From: an uncultured Clostridium sp.
GTDB lineage: Bacteria > Bacillota > Clostridia > UBA1212 > UBA1255
NCBI GenBank assembly: GCA_900543695.1
Contig: UQSG01000023.1
Location: 1 to 45,562, forward strand
Length of the DNA: 45,562 nt
Reading direction: 5' to 3'
The stretch's first letter is position 1. Each line of letters starts with the position of its first letter. Below are positions 33,912 through 41,888 of this stretch, piece by piece. The position numbers were made by a program, and so were the translations under genes. The notes under the pieces were generated by a model. The model made no database searches, was not told where the DNA came from, and worked only from the letters and a program-made list of their open reading frames with translations.

Positions 33912-34706
33912 ATGGCAGCGGAACGGATTATCAACATGCATGCGCATATTTTCCCCATGAAGATTTCAGAGAAGGCCGTCGGGGCAATCGGAGATTTTTA
34001 CGGAATCAAAATGCAGATCAGGGGAACGCCGGAATATTTATTGGAAGACGGAAAGACGATCGGAGTGGAAAAATATCTGGTAAGCTCTACGGCTACAACC
34101 GCCCATCAGGTACAGTCGATCAATCATTTTATCGCGGCAGAGCAAACGGCGCATCCGGAATTTATCGGATTCGGCTCTCTTCATCCGGAATATGAGGATA
34201 TCGAAGGCGAAATCGACAGAATGCTGGCCATGAATCTGAGAGGAATCAAGCTGCATCCAGATTTTCAGAAATTCAATATTGATGACGAGGCGGCATATCC
34301 GATTTACGAAGCGGCGCAAGGACGTCTGCCGATCCTGTTTCATACGGGAGACGACCGGTATGAATTTTCCAAGCCCGTCCGTCTTTACAGAGTCTTGGAA
34401 AAGTTTCCGAAGCTGATTGCCATCGGCGCGCATCTCGGAGGATACCGCTGCTGGGACGAGGTCAGCGTTTACCTTGGTCATCCGAGACTTTATATAGATA
34501 CCAGCAGTGCTTTGATGTTCCTTTCGCCGGAGCGGGCCGCAGAAATTATCCGCCAGCACGGAACGGACAGGGTGTTTTTCGGGACCGACTCTCCGATGTG
34601 GCGTCACAAGGATGAGTTGGAACGGTTTAATCGGCTGCCGCTCACTCCGGAAGAACGTAAAAAGATCCTGTCCGGCAACGCGCTGAAATTTTTTAACCTC
34701 GACTAA
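33912..34706 (+). CDS. amidohydrolase-2 family metal-dependent hydrolase
   Basis: A 264-residue TIM-barrel protein. Metal and catalytic ligands are visible: H10 and H12 (NMHAHIF), H115 (GIKLHPDF), H144 (LFHTGDD), H174 (GAHLGG) and D226 (FFGTDSP). This is the COG2159-type amidohydrolase/decarboxylase family; the substrate is unknown. GGGAGG lies 8 nt before the ATG (a further upstream ATG-like extension lacks such a site). It converges with the GNAT gene with a 4-bp overlap at the stops. Confidence 0.88.
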   Translation: MAAERIINMHAHIFPMKISEKAVGAIGDFYGIKMQIRGTPEYLLEDGKTIGVEKYLVSSTATTAHQVQSINHFIAAEQTAHPEFIGFGSLHPEYEDIEGEIDRMLAMNLRGIKLHPDFQKFNIDDEAAYPIYEAAQGRLPILFHTGDDRYEFSKPVRLYRVLEKFPKLIAIGAHLGGYRCWDEVSVYLGHPRLYIDTSSALMFLSPERAAEIIRQHGTDRVFFGTDSPMWRHKDELERFNRLPLTPEERKKILSGNALKFFNLD

Positions 34707-35206
34707 AGGATCATAATTTTCATGGAAAGCGGCCGTCCTTGGACGGCTTCCACGCAGCGCGTTTCAAACGAATAGATTTCGCGAAAGCCCAGCTTCTCAT
34801 AAAGACGGCAGGCCCGTTTGTTTTCGCAGGCTACCGTCAGGCGAATGCCGTCTTCCGGGAAAAGAGAGCGTATAAAATCCACGGCGCTTTGCACAAAGAT
34901 CGCTCCGTATCCCCGGCCGCATAAATCCGGCCGCAGGCCGAAGGCAATATCCGTATACGCTTCATCGTCGTAGATTTTTCGCAGGCCGGGATCCTGAATC
35001 TGCGCCGACCAGCCCAGAGCGATAAAGCCGCACGGTTCTTCGCCGAGCGAAGCTTGATAAGCTGCAAAATGCAGCCCGTTCAGAAGCTCTTCCCGCTCTG
35101 CGGCATTGCCGCCGAAGCTGTAGAGCTCATAAGGCGGAGGATATTTCCAGGACGCGATCTGCGCAGCGGAATTCTCCGTCATTTCTTCTATAGTAAAAGC
35201 CGGCAT
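34703..35206 (-). CDS. GNAT-family N-acetyltransferase
   Basis: A 167-residue protein. The acetyl-CoA-binding motif A is RPDLCGRGYGAIFVQ (R/Q-x-x-G-x-G), followed by LTVACENKRACRLYEKLGF, the usual motif B. The acceptor substrate is unknown. It directly abuts the E2-like acyltransferase gene (no gap), so the two are co-transcribed. Confidence 0.88.
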   Translation of the reverse strand: MPAFTIEEMTENSAAQIASWKYPPPYELYSFGGNAAEREELLNGLHFAAYQASLGEEPCGFIALGWSAQIQDPGLRKIYDDEAYTDIAFGLRPDLCGRGYGAIFVQSAVDFIRSLFPEDGIRLTVACENKRACRLYEKLGFREIYSFETRCVEAVQGRPLSMKIMIL

Positions 35207-36106
35207 TCAGATACGGCCTTTCATATCGATTCCGTCATCCAGCACAACCGTCTCCGGAGGCACCAGGAGGCGTTCCGGATTGTGCAGATACCGCGCGAGA
35301 GACCGCATTGAAGTTGCATAATAATTTCCGTCGCAGATGCGTTCGTCGGCAACAACCTTGATCCCCATTTTGCGGCGTTTTACGATGCTGCCGTCAGATT
35401 TCGTTTCATATATCGTTTCCTTCTTGCCCATTCCCACAAACACGGAGGTCGTTCCGAATTCATAAATATGATGGTAAATCGGCCGGATTCCCAGAGATCC
35501 CATATTTGTCAGAAACATGCTTGTATGAAAAGGGCTGGCGTGGTTGATAGCCCTGGGCAGACGCCCGCGTTTATCCAGAAAAAACATGAATGCTACGAAC
35601 CAGCGGACAAGCCAGGCAGGAAGCCTTCCGACAATCGTAGCGGTATTGTCCGTATCGTTTTCCGTTTCGGTCTTCCTGTTTTCTTCAACCGCCTCGTTGA
35701 ACTTTCTAACCACGTCGGCTAACGTGTCCTCCGGCTCGAAACGCGGCTTGACCACCGTCGTCAAGGCATCTTCGCCCTTTCCCCGCTTGATTGACATGGA
35801 GATTGTAATATAATTCCGTGCAAAAATTTTTCCGCGCATTACAAAGCGGTTAAGATACGGCTTCTGAGAAATCAGACGGATCATTGCCGCTATCATTACA
35901 TGGTACATTTTAAGCCCCGGAAGATCCGTTTCTCCGTGTTCTCTTACAAATTTTTCCAGAGCCGTGATTTCGATCTCGTCGGAAAAATACACCTGACTGT
36001 CGACACGGTCAGGCATGATATGCGGAATCAGCAGAAAAAAAGGGTCTACCTTTTTTACCCTGTATCCGTCATAGCGATCCCCGAATTTTCTTTTCAGCTG
36101 CATCAT
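35207..36106 (-). CDS. stand-alone 2-oxoacid dehydrogenase E2-like acyltransferase domain
   Basis: A 299-residue protein with the chloramphenicol-acetyltransferase-like fold of E2 catalytic domains (KMYHVMIAAMIRLISQKPYLNRF; NYITISMSIKRG; FLTNMGSLGI; GIKVVADERICDGNYYA). No lipoyl or subunit-binding domains are present. The position of the catalytic His in H-x3-D-G is occupied by Glu (ERICDG), so classical acyl transfer is doubtful, though this clostridial branch may use another chemistry. The double ATG at 36106/36103 has GGGGTG 9 nt upstream; the longer frame to 36193 has no such signal. Confidence 0.8.
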   Translation of the reverse strand: MMQLKRKFGDRYDGYRVKKVDPFFLLIPHIMPDRVDSQVYFSDEIEITALEKFVREHGETDLPGLKMYHVMIAAMIRLISQKPYLNRFVMRGKIFARNYITISMSIKRGKGEDALTTVVKPRFEPEDTLADVVRKFNEAVEENRKTETENDTDNTATIVGRLPAWLVRWFVAFMFFLDKRGRLPRAINHASPFHTSMFLTNMGSLGIRPIYHHIYEFGTTSVFVGMGKKETIYETKSDGSIVKRRKMGIKVVADERICDGNYYATSMRSLARYLHNPERLLVPPETVVLDDGIDMKGRI

Positions 36107-36166
36107 ATAACAGTTCACCCCATATATCGCAATCTCAGCGGTAACCATTTTCAGATTAACACGGGT

Positions 36167-36195
36167 ATTGTAACATGAAATGTATAAAAACACAA
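36167..36195 (-). promoter_or_regulatory. candidate promoter of the E2-like/GNAT operon
   Basis: Minus strand TTGTGT (36190-36195), 17 nt, TACAAT (36167-36172). Confidence 0.5.
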
Positions 36196-36221
36196 TTATC
36201 CCGCTTTTAACATTTTAGATA

Positions 36222-36250
36222 TTGACATTTTATTTCAAATATATTACTAT
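36222..36250 (+). promoter_or_regulatory. sigma-A promoter of the secreted protein gene
   Basis: TTGACA (36222-36227), 17 nt, TACTAT (36245-36250), 42 nt before the GTG start. Confidence 0.7.
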
Positions 36251-36292
36251 CCCCATAGTCTTATTCTATTTTATTATTTGGAGGTTTTTCAG

Positions 36293-37243
36293 GTGAAAAG
36301 GGTTTTAGGTATGATTTTAGCTGTCGCCGTACTTGCCGCTCTTGCCCTGCTGCCCGCTTCCGCGGCTGCATGGGACAAGACGATTAATGCGACGATTTTA
36401 GATGAAGATTTCAACGCCTATGAGGCCGGCGACGTGCTGTTCAATGAAGAACAGAATCCGGATGGAAAGCCCGAGGGCTTTAAGGGCGCGGTTTACGGCG
36501 GCATGGAGGATCACGAGCAGGGCGGCCAGATCGTAGCCGACAAGGTCGGCGGTACGAATTCCCTGCGTCTGGTCCGCGAGGGCTTCAGCGGTACCGCAAC
36601 CACAAACATTCGTTTCTTTACGCTGTCTACCGAATACGGCGAGGCGGACGAAATCGCGGTATCGATTGCGTTCCGTTTTGAAAAGCTCGGAACCTACGGC
36701 TTTACAGTAATGCTGGGAACCGCAACGACGGATCCGGCCGGCTGGGGCGAGGGAACCACAAATATTTTCGCCGTGCGCAACAATCCGGATGACGGTACCG
36801 AAGCGCCTTCCATTCTGGCGCGGAACGGCGGCGCGGCGGCCGATACGCTGCAGGTGGTCAAGACCGGACTGGAAGCCAATACGGATTACGTTCTGACCGC
36901 AGTTTTCAAGCTGGGTACAAATGAGTATACCATCGTTCTGAATAACGAGGTCGTTGGCACCTATACTTATCACGAGACGATGAACGGAATTACGACGCTT
37001 CGCATCGACGAGCACGGATACAATGAAATCACGGACGAAACGGAGGAAAGAATCGCCGCTCAGGATATCGTTTATTTCGACGACATCAAAGTTGGAACTG
37101 TCTCCGGTGAAGGAAGCGATCCCGCTCCGACAGATCCCGAACAGAACCAGCCGACAGGCGACAATTCCATAATCGACTTTGCAATTGCCGCAATTCTTAT
37201 GGGCGGAACAGCATTCGTAGCGCTCCGGAAGAAAGCATATTAA
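36293..37243 (+). CDS. secreted beta-rich protein with sortase-like C-terminal signal
   Basis: A 316-residue protein; GTG start with GGAGG 8 nt upstream (a TTG 15 nt earlier overlaps that site). Signal peptide: VLGMILAVAVLAALALLPASAAA. The body (FDEDFNAY-like opening, then FRFEKLGTYGFTVMLGTA and IDEHGYNE...IVYFDDIKVG) looks like a concanavalin-type jelly-roll domain that binds or is fixed to polysaccharide. The tail has a Pro-rich linker, NQPTGDNS, a hydrophobic helix and RKK: a cell-wall sorting layout with a PTG motif instead of LPXTG, hence a candidate substrate for the class B sortase of this window. Function unknown. Confidence 0.7.
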   Translation: MKRVLGMILAVAVLAALALLPASAAAWDKTINATILDEDFNAYEAGDVLFNEEQNPDGKPEGFKGAVYGGMEDHEQGGQIVADKVGGTNSLRLVREGFSGTATTNIRFFTLSTEYGEADEIAVSIAFRFEKLGTYGFTVMLGTATTDPAGWGEGTTNIFAVRNNPDDGTEAPSILARNGGAAADTLQVVKTGLEANTDYVLTAVFKLGTNEYTIVLNNEVVGTYTYHETMNGITTLRIDEHGYNEITDETEERIAAQDIVYFDDIKVGTVSGEGSDPAPTDPEQNQPTGDNSIIDFAIAAILMGGTAFVALRKKAY

Positions 37244-37280
37244 ATTTGCAGGACAACGCCGCTCTGAAGCGCAACCGCTT

Positions 37281-37312
37281 CGTCCCCTTCACATAAGGAA
37301 GTGAAGGGGACG
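37281..37312. other. strong hairpin without T run
   Basis: CGTCCCCTTCAC, 8-nt loop, GTGAAGGGGACG, 37 nt after the secreted-protein stop; GCCGC/GCGGC arms may extend it. It may stabilise the mRNA 3' end. Confidence 0.6.
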
Positions 37313-37331
37313 AGGGCGGCTCTGATAAATT

Positions 37332-37364
37332 ACGGTATAGTCATTCGTGGCTATGCCGTTTTTT
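37332..37364 (+). terminator. plus-strand terminator
   Basis: ACGGTATAG, 10-nt loop, CTATGCCGT (one G-U pair), then six T. It overlaps the last codons of the convergent recombinase pseudogene. Confidence 0.65.
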
Positions 37365-38946
37365 GTTCCTTTGCACGCTTTTGTTTTAAGCGTTCTTGGA
37401 ACATTTCTTCATATTCTTCAGCAGATGGGGCTGTAATGATGCCAACACCGTTGTAGTAAATGTCAATCGGATATACGGTTTTGCCGTCTATGACCTGCTT
37501 TTTTGAAACCATAATGTAGTCGATAAACTCATTGACTATGGCAGGCGTAAGTTCTTTGATTTCTGTGTATCGCTTAACCTTTTCCACAAACGCAAGCACA
37601 TTTGCGGTTTTATCGTCCTGTGCTTCAATTTCATTACGCAGCATAGCAACCACTTCCTTGAGCGATTTCTGCTCTGCTTCATAGTTTGCCGACATTATCG
37701 CAAAACGCTCGTCAGTCAATTTACCCGATACATTGTCCTCATAAATCCGCTGAAATAAAACATCTAATTCTGAAATACGCTTTTCGGATTTCGCAAGCTC
37801 TCGGCGTTTCTTGGCAAGCTCCTTTTTCTGTTCTTCACTTGATTTATCAAGCTGTTCCTGTACGAATTGCTTTTCAAATGCCTGTACATAAAACAAAACA
37901 CGCCGTAGACTTTCAATCACCAAGGCATAGACTACTTTCTCTCGGATATAATGGGCAGTACAGTTTACCGTATTCTTGCGGTAGTTGGAACAGAAGAAAT
38001 ATGCCTGCTCTCGACTATAATTATTCGTCACGCTGTAATACAGCTTTTCGCCGCAATCCCCACAGTAAAGCAATCCCGAAAACATACTGACCTCGCCTGT
38101 GCGGTTTGGTCTGCGTTTGTTTGCCCGAAGTGTCTGCACAAGCTCCCAAGTTTCCCTGTCAATAATAGCTTCGTGGGTATCCTCAAAGATTTTCCATTCT
38201 TCTCGTGGTCGTTCAATTTTTGTTTTATCTTTAAATGAGCGTGTAGTAGAACGAAAATTTACTGTATCACCGATATATTCCTGTCTTTTAAGAATATCTG
38301 CAACCGTCCTTGCAGCCCATTTATGTGGAACAGCAGGTAATGCCGATGTCTTTCTGCCCTGTGATTGCCAATATTCAGTCGGCGTGGGAATACTCTCCGA
38401 GGAAAGTTGATTTGCGATTTGCGTCGGACCGTAACCCGCAACGCATAGATTGAATATTTTTCGCACAACCTCAGCTGCTTCCTCGTCAACAAGCCATTCA
38501 TCAGGGTTAGATTCATTTTTCTTGTAGCCGTATGGAATAACTGTTGTTAATGGCTTGCCCGACATACCTTTGTTTTGGAATACCGCACGCACTTTCTTTG
38601 AGGTGTTTTTAGCGTGCATTTCATTAAACCAATCCTGCACAGGAAGAAAATCACTCAGTCCGTCTTTCGTGTCAATGTTATCCATAATCGCGATATACCG
38701 AACATTTAAACGCACAAAATCTTCTTCTAGAAGCTGACCGATAACAAGGCGGTTTCGTCCAAGCCTTGAATGGACTTTGACGATGATTGTTTCAACCATT
38801 TCTGCTTCGGCAAGTTCCATCAGTTCCATAAAAGCTGGTCTTGTGAAACTTACACCAGAATATCCGTCATCTACGAAAAACTTGGTATTCTTAAATCCGT
38901 TTTCCTTTGCGTATTTTTCTACAATTGATTTTTGAGACGAGATTTG
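37351..38946 (-). pseudogene. large serine recombinase, N-terminally truncated
   Basis: The frame is open from a stop at 38947-38949 to 37351, about 531 codons. The first recognisable residues are ISSQKSIVEKYAKENGF, then FFVDDGYSG and VHSRLGRNRLVIG, i.e. the resolvase domain from its middle onward; the first 30-40 residues with the nucleophilic Ser (usually YxRxSxxD) are missing, with no start codon or ribosome site. Downstream parts are intact: Recombinase domain, zinc ribbon (CGDCGE...CSNYRKNTVNC), long coiled coil and a C-terminal DUF4368-like end. It resembles TnpX/TndX-type recombinases of clostridial transposons and ICEs. It is a remnant of an integrated element; no other element genes are visible. 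Confidence 0.8.
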
Positions 38947-39015
38947 TCAAGGATATATTTTGTTTATCAGAATGCTATGAATCGCGTGAAAAATAAAACG
39001 AGTCTCTTTCATTGT

Positions 39016-39053
39016 AAAAAGCACTTAGAACGCTCCGGTTCTAAGTGCTTTTT
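39016..39053. terminator. terminator of the sigI-CotH operon
   Basis: AAAAAGCACTTAGAAC, 6-nt loop, then its exact reverse complement ending in five T. A 16-bp stem with A and T runs on both sides; on the minus strand it overlaps the CotH stop codon (39041-39043). Confidence 0.9.
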
Positions 39054-40489
39054 CCTGTTATGTCCCTCAAAGCCGCATCTTGCCTCTCTTTTGCCGACTC
39101 TAAATCTTCAAAATCTCCCAAATCGGTCAATTTAACTACTGAAGCGTCAACCTTGGCATCCGGGTTTTCCTGCTGGCCCCGGATGGTGGCGGGGATTTCA
39201 CCGTCCAGTTGCCCGCGTATACTCTCAGCCCGCAGCAGACAGACCTCTTCCAACGTATCCACCGCCAGCTGGTGGTCTTCATAGGAACAAAAGGCGGTGG
39301 GATCTTTTTGAACATAAGGAGCAATCTGCTTTGCCGTTTGTCGGAGGGTGACTGCAAACCGACCGCTTTCAAAGTATTCCGAAAGGAGCTTGTCGAAATA
39401 GGCGTGATAGCGGGCAAAGTACTCGTCGTGCTTCATCAGGTTGTGGTAAAGCGGCCGGTTCAGCATAACCTCACCTTCCGCCGGGGTGTTTATGGGATAG
39501 TTAATAAGAATGTTGGGATCTTTGACAGGATCAGTCATCCCCAGGGCATAGGTGCCGAAGGCCAGGTTATAATCCCAAGGCAGGATGCTGAGGATTCCGT
39601 TTTCCTCATACAAAAAGTAATTATGCCCGGTATGGCCCAGATAGCTGTCCCAGTTCATCACAAAAACCTGCACGGTGAAATACCGCAGCACCTCGTCCAC
39701 ATTGACGGCGGTTTCCAGTTTTTCACCGGTGGACAGGGTTTTCAGCGCTTCGATCATCCGCTTCTGATCGGCTTCCGATACCTTGAATTTGGCGTTTTCA
39801 AAGATGCCGGGATAGCTGTCCGGGTTATCGTCGATATATCGCAACGCCACATCGGCGTTTTCCGCATTCAGGGAACGGTAATCCGGCTTGTACAGTTTCC
39901 CGTGATCATTCCCGAAATTCCGGCGGGCAAAGGCTTCCTCCGGCTCCTCTACCGCCAGGAACAAGCCCCAGTCCTCTCCGTTGACCGTCACCCAGACATA
40001 GCTGCAAAGGGGCGCAGGCACCCCCATGAACGCCATCATATCGTAGACCATGTAGGTTTTCAGGTAGCTGTTGTCCTGAAAGGAAGCGTCCAGGGAAAAT
40101 TTGTCCAGCCCATAATAATTCCCGCCGTCCAGGAACTGGTCGAATTCCAGCTTGAGGCTGTAGCGGGAAAGCCCGTATTCCTCCGTCAGCCGCAGGGAAT
40201 TGTTGCCCTTTGCCCGCAGCCCGATATTATGAAACGCTTCTCCGTCGATTTCGACGGTGCAGGCCACATATTCTTCTTGTTCGGCGTCCTCAATAAAAAC
40301 GCCCCAGTCCGCAATTTGGATATCAATGACGTGCACCCGGCTGTCGTCAAATAACCGTGTCACATATCCCGGGTTGGCGCTGGCTTTGGGAAGCCCCAGC
40401 TGTTCGCCGAACATCAGCAGCAGAGTGAGGAGGATTGCCAAAACCGCCGCGCCGATGCAAATCCAGTCGATATACTTATACTTTACCAT
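39041..40489 (-). CDS. CotH-family (spore-coat-like) protein kinase, membrane-anchored
   Basis: A 482-residue protein with an N-terminal membrane helix (about 10-27) and an extracytoplasmic CotH domain. Family landmarks: GLRAKGNNSLR (nucleotide-binding region), DKFSLDASFQDNSYLKTYMVYDMMAFMGVPAP, LYKPD and ILPWDYNLAFG, whose D-x-N is the metal-binding element. CotH kinases phosphorylate serine residues of surface proteins in Bacillus spores; in VTC/DUF4956 clusters the substrate is unknown. It is the last gene of the sigI operon, 4 bp after the DUF4956 gene. Confidence 0.88.
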   Translation of the reverse strand: MVKYKYIDWICIGAAVLAILLTLLLMFGEQLGLPKASANPGYVTRLFDDSRVHVIDIQIADWGVFIEDAEQEEYVACTVEIDGEAFHNIGLRAKGNNSLRLTEEYGLSRYSLKLEFDQFLDGGNYYGLDKFSLDASFQDNSYLKTYMVYDMMAFMGVPAPLCSYVWVTVNGEDWGLFLAVEEPEEAFARRNFGNDHGKLYKPDYRSLNAENADVALRYIDDNPDSYPGIFENAKFKVSEADQKRMIEALKTLSTGEKLETAVNVDEVLRYFTVQVFVMNWDSYLGHTGHNYFLYEENGILSILPWDYNLAFGTYALGMTDPVKDPNILINYPINTPAEGEVMLNRPLYHNLMKHDEYFARYHAYFDKLLSEYFESGRFAVTLRQTAKQIAPYVQKDPTAFCSYEDHQLAVDTLEEVCLLRAESIRGQLDGEIPATIRGQQENPDAKVDASVVKLTDLGDFEDLESAKERQDAALRDITGKST

Positions 40490-40493
40490 TGCG

Positions 40494-41165
40494 TTATCCC
40501 ATGTAGTCGCCGTTGTAGGAAACCAGCACCACCCGGGACACGCCCGGCATGGCCTCCAGCTCGTTTACAAAGGCGCTGCTGTCCTCTTTCAAACGAACCT
40601 CATAGTTGAGTTCCACACAGCCGTTGTCCACGCTCTTGCTCTTGAGATTCAGCCGCCTGACCTGGGACTTCACAAAAATCCGTGCCTGTTCCTCAATCCC
40701 GCTGTTTTCACAGTGCACCACCAGGATATAGGGGGAATCCACCGTCTTCTTTTTGGAGAAAGCAACCAGCACCACCCCGATGAAGATGCTGCCGAATACC
40801 GCCAGCGGAATCAGGCCGGCGGCCAGCACAATACCCACCGCAATGGCCCAGAACAGGAAAGCGATATCCATCGGTTCCTTGATAGCGGTGCGGAACCGGA
40901 CAATGGACAGAGCGCCCACCATGCCCAGAGACAGCACGATGTTGCTCACCACCGTCATAATCAGCAGGGTAGTAATAAGCGACAGAGCAATCAGTGTTAC
41001 ACCGAAGCTGGCCGAATACATCACGCCGCTGTAGCTCTTTTTATAGATGAAAAAGATAAACAATCCCAGCAGAAAGGCCAATACCATGGCAATCACCATG
41101 TCCAGTATGGAGATGGTGGCGATATTCTCCAGAAAGCTGGATTTGAAAATATCCTGAAAGGTCAT
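40494..41165 (-). CDS. DUF4956 membrane protein
   Basis: A 223-residue protein with about four membrane helices in the first 140 residues and a cytosolic beta-alpha-beta domain (about 145-223: SPYILVVHCENSG, ELNYEVRLKE, VSRVVLVSYNG). The phrase GALSIVRFRTAIKEPMDIAFLFWAI is highly characteristic of DUF4956, which is found next to VTC-domain and CotH genes in many bacteria. Role unknown; it may form the membrane channel of the complex. Confidence 0.88.
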   Translation of the reverse strand: MTFQDIFKSSFLENIATISILDMVIAMVLAFLLGLFIFFIYKKSYSGVMYSASFGVTLIALSLITTLLIMTVVSNIVLSLGMVGALSIVRFRTAIKEPMDIAFLFWAIAVGIVLAAGLIPLAVFGSIFIGVVLVAFSKKKTVDSPYILVVHCENSGIEEQARIFVKSQVRRLNLKSKSVDNGCVELNYEVRLKEDSSAFVNELEAMPGVSRVVLVSYNGDYMG

Positions 41166-41189
41166 AAGGCCCTTCCTCCTCAGATAATT

Positions 41190-41888
41190 TTAATCGAACC
41201 GCCGGCATAGGGCGTATTTGGAGCAGGCCGCCGCCTGTCTTCCGGGTACCTGCACCGCCATGCGGACAAGCTCCGGCAAAAACGCATCGTATTTGACTTC
41301 CAATACCGTGCCAGGCTCCATTGTGCGCATGTAGAAAATCGCCGGATTCAGGAAGTCCACATTTCCAAGCCCGGTGCGGATATCCCGATCTAACGTGATA
41401 CGCACATTGCCGGGCGCATAGAGAAAAGCCTCCCGGTCGTAACGGACGATGGCCTTCGGCCACAGACCTTTCCCTTTGATTTTGCTGTAAAGCTCGATGA
41501 AGAGCGGTTCATCCGAATCCAGCAGGAATTCGGAGCTGCCCGAAAGCAACTCCTTTACCTGTTCCTGCGTCATCTGGGCGCTGCGCTTGCCGCACAGGCC
41601 GTTTATTTTGTACTTCTTTTCCAGCCGGATGAAAGAGGTGTCCATCCCGTAATACCGCAGCCAGAATTTTTCCCTCCGGTTGACCCCGTCGATTTTCTCC
41701 CGCAGGGCGCTGTCATAGGGCGTGTCAAAGTACAGGCTGGTGACCCGGTATGTACCGTCCGGCCCGGCGTTTTTGTCGTGGGGAAACAGCTTTTTGAGCC
41801 TTTGGGAAAGCACCAGATCTTCCCGCAGGTTGATCCGGTGCTTCAGCTCATGCCGCAAGGGAATCTCGGTCTCCGGCTTAATCGTCAT
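41190..41888 (-). CDS. VTC-domain polyphosphate polymerase-like protein
   Basis: A 232-residue protein. VTC tunnel features: RHELKHRINL near the start, RVTSLYFDTPYDSALREKIDG, RREKFWLRYYG, FIRLEKKYKING and, near the end, EVKYDAFLP. These basic and acidic residues line the tunnel of yeast Vtc4, which makes polyphosphate from ATP. No SPX domain or membrane helix is present, so membrane attachment would come from DUF4956. The ATG at 41888 overlaps the lipoprotein gene by 11 bp; the longer open frame upstream is only the antisense-free third frame of the repeats. Function by family. Confidence 0.85.
   Translation of the reverse strand: MTIKPETEIPLRHELKHRINLREDLVLSQRLKKLFPHDKNAGPDGTYRVTSLYFDTPYDSALREKIDGVNRREKFWLRYYGMDTSFIRLEKKYKINGLCGKRSAQMTQEQVKELLSGSSEFLLDSDEPLFIELYSKIKGKGLWPKAIVRYDREAFLYAPGNVRITLDRDIRTGLGNVDFLNPAIFYMRTMEPGTVLEVKYDAFLPELVRMAVQVPGRQAAACSKYALCRRFD

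Noticed and set aside
39209..40354. 381-codon plus-strand open frame
   Set aside because: Antisense shadow of the CotH gene, without family features or start signal.
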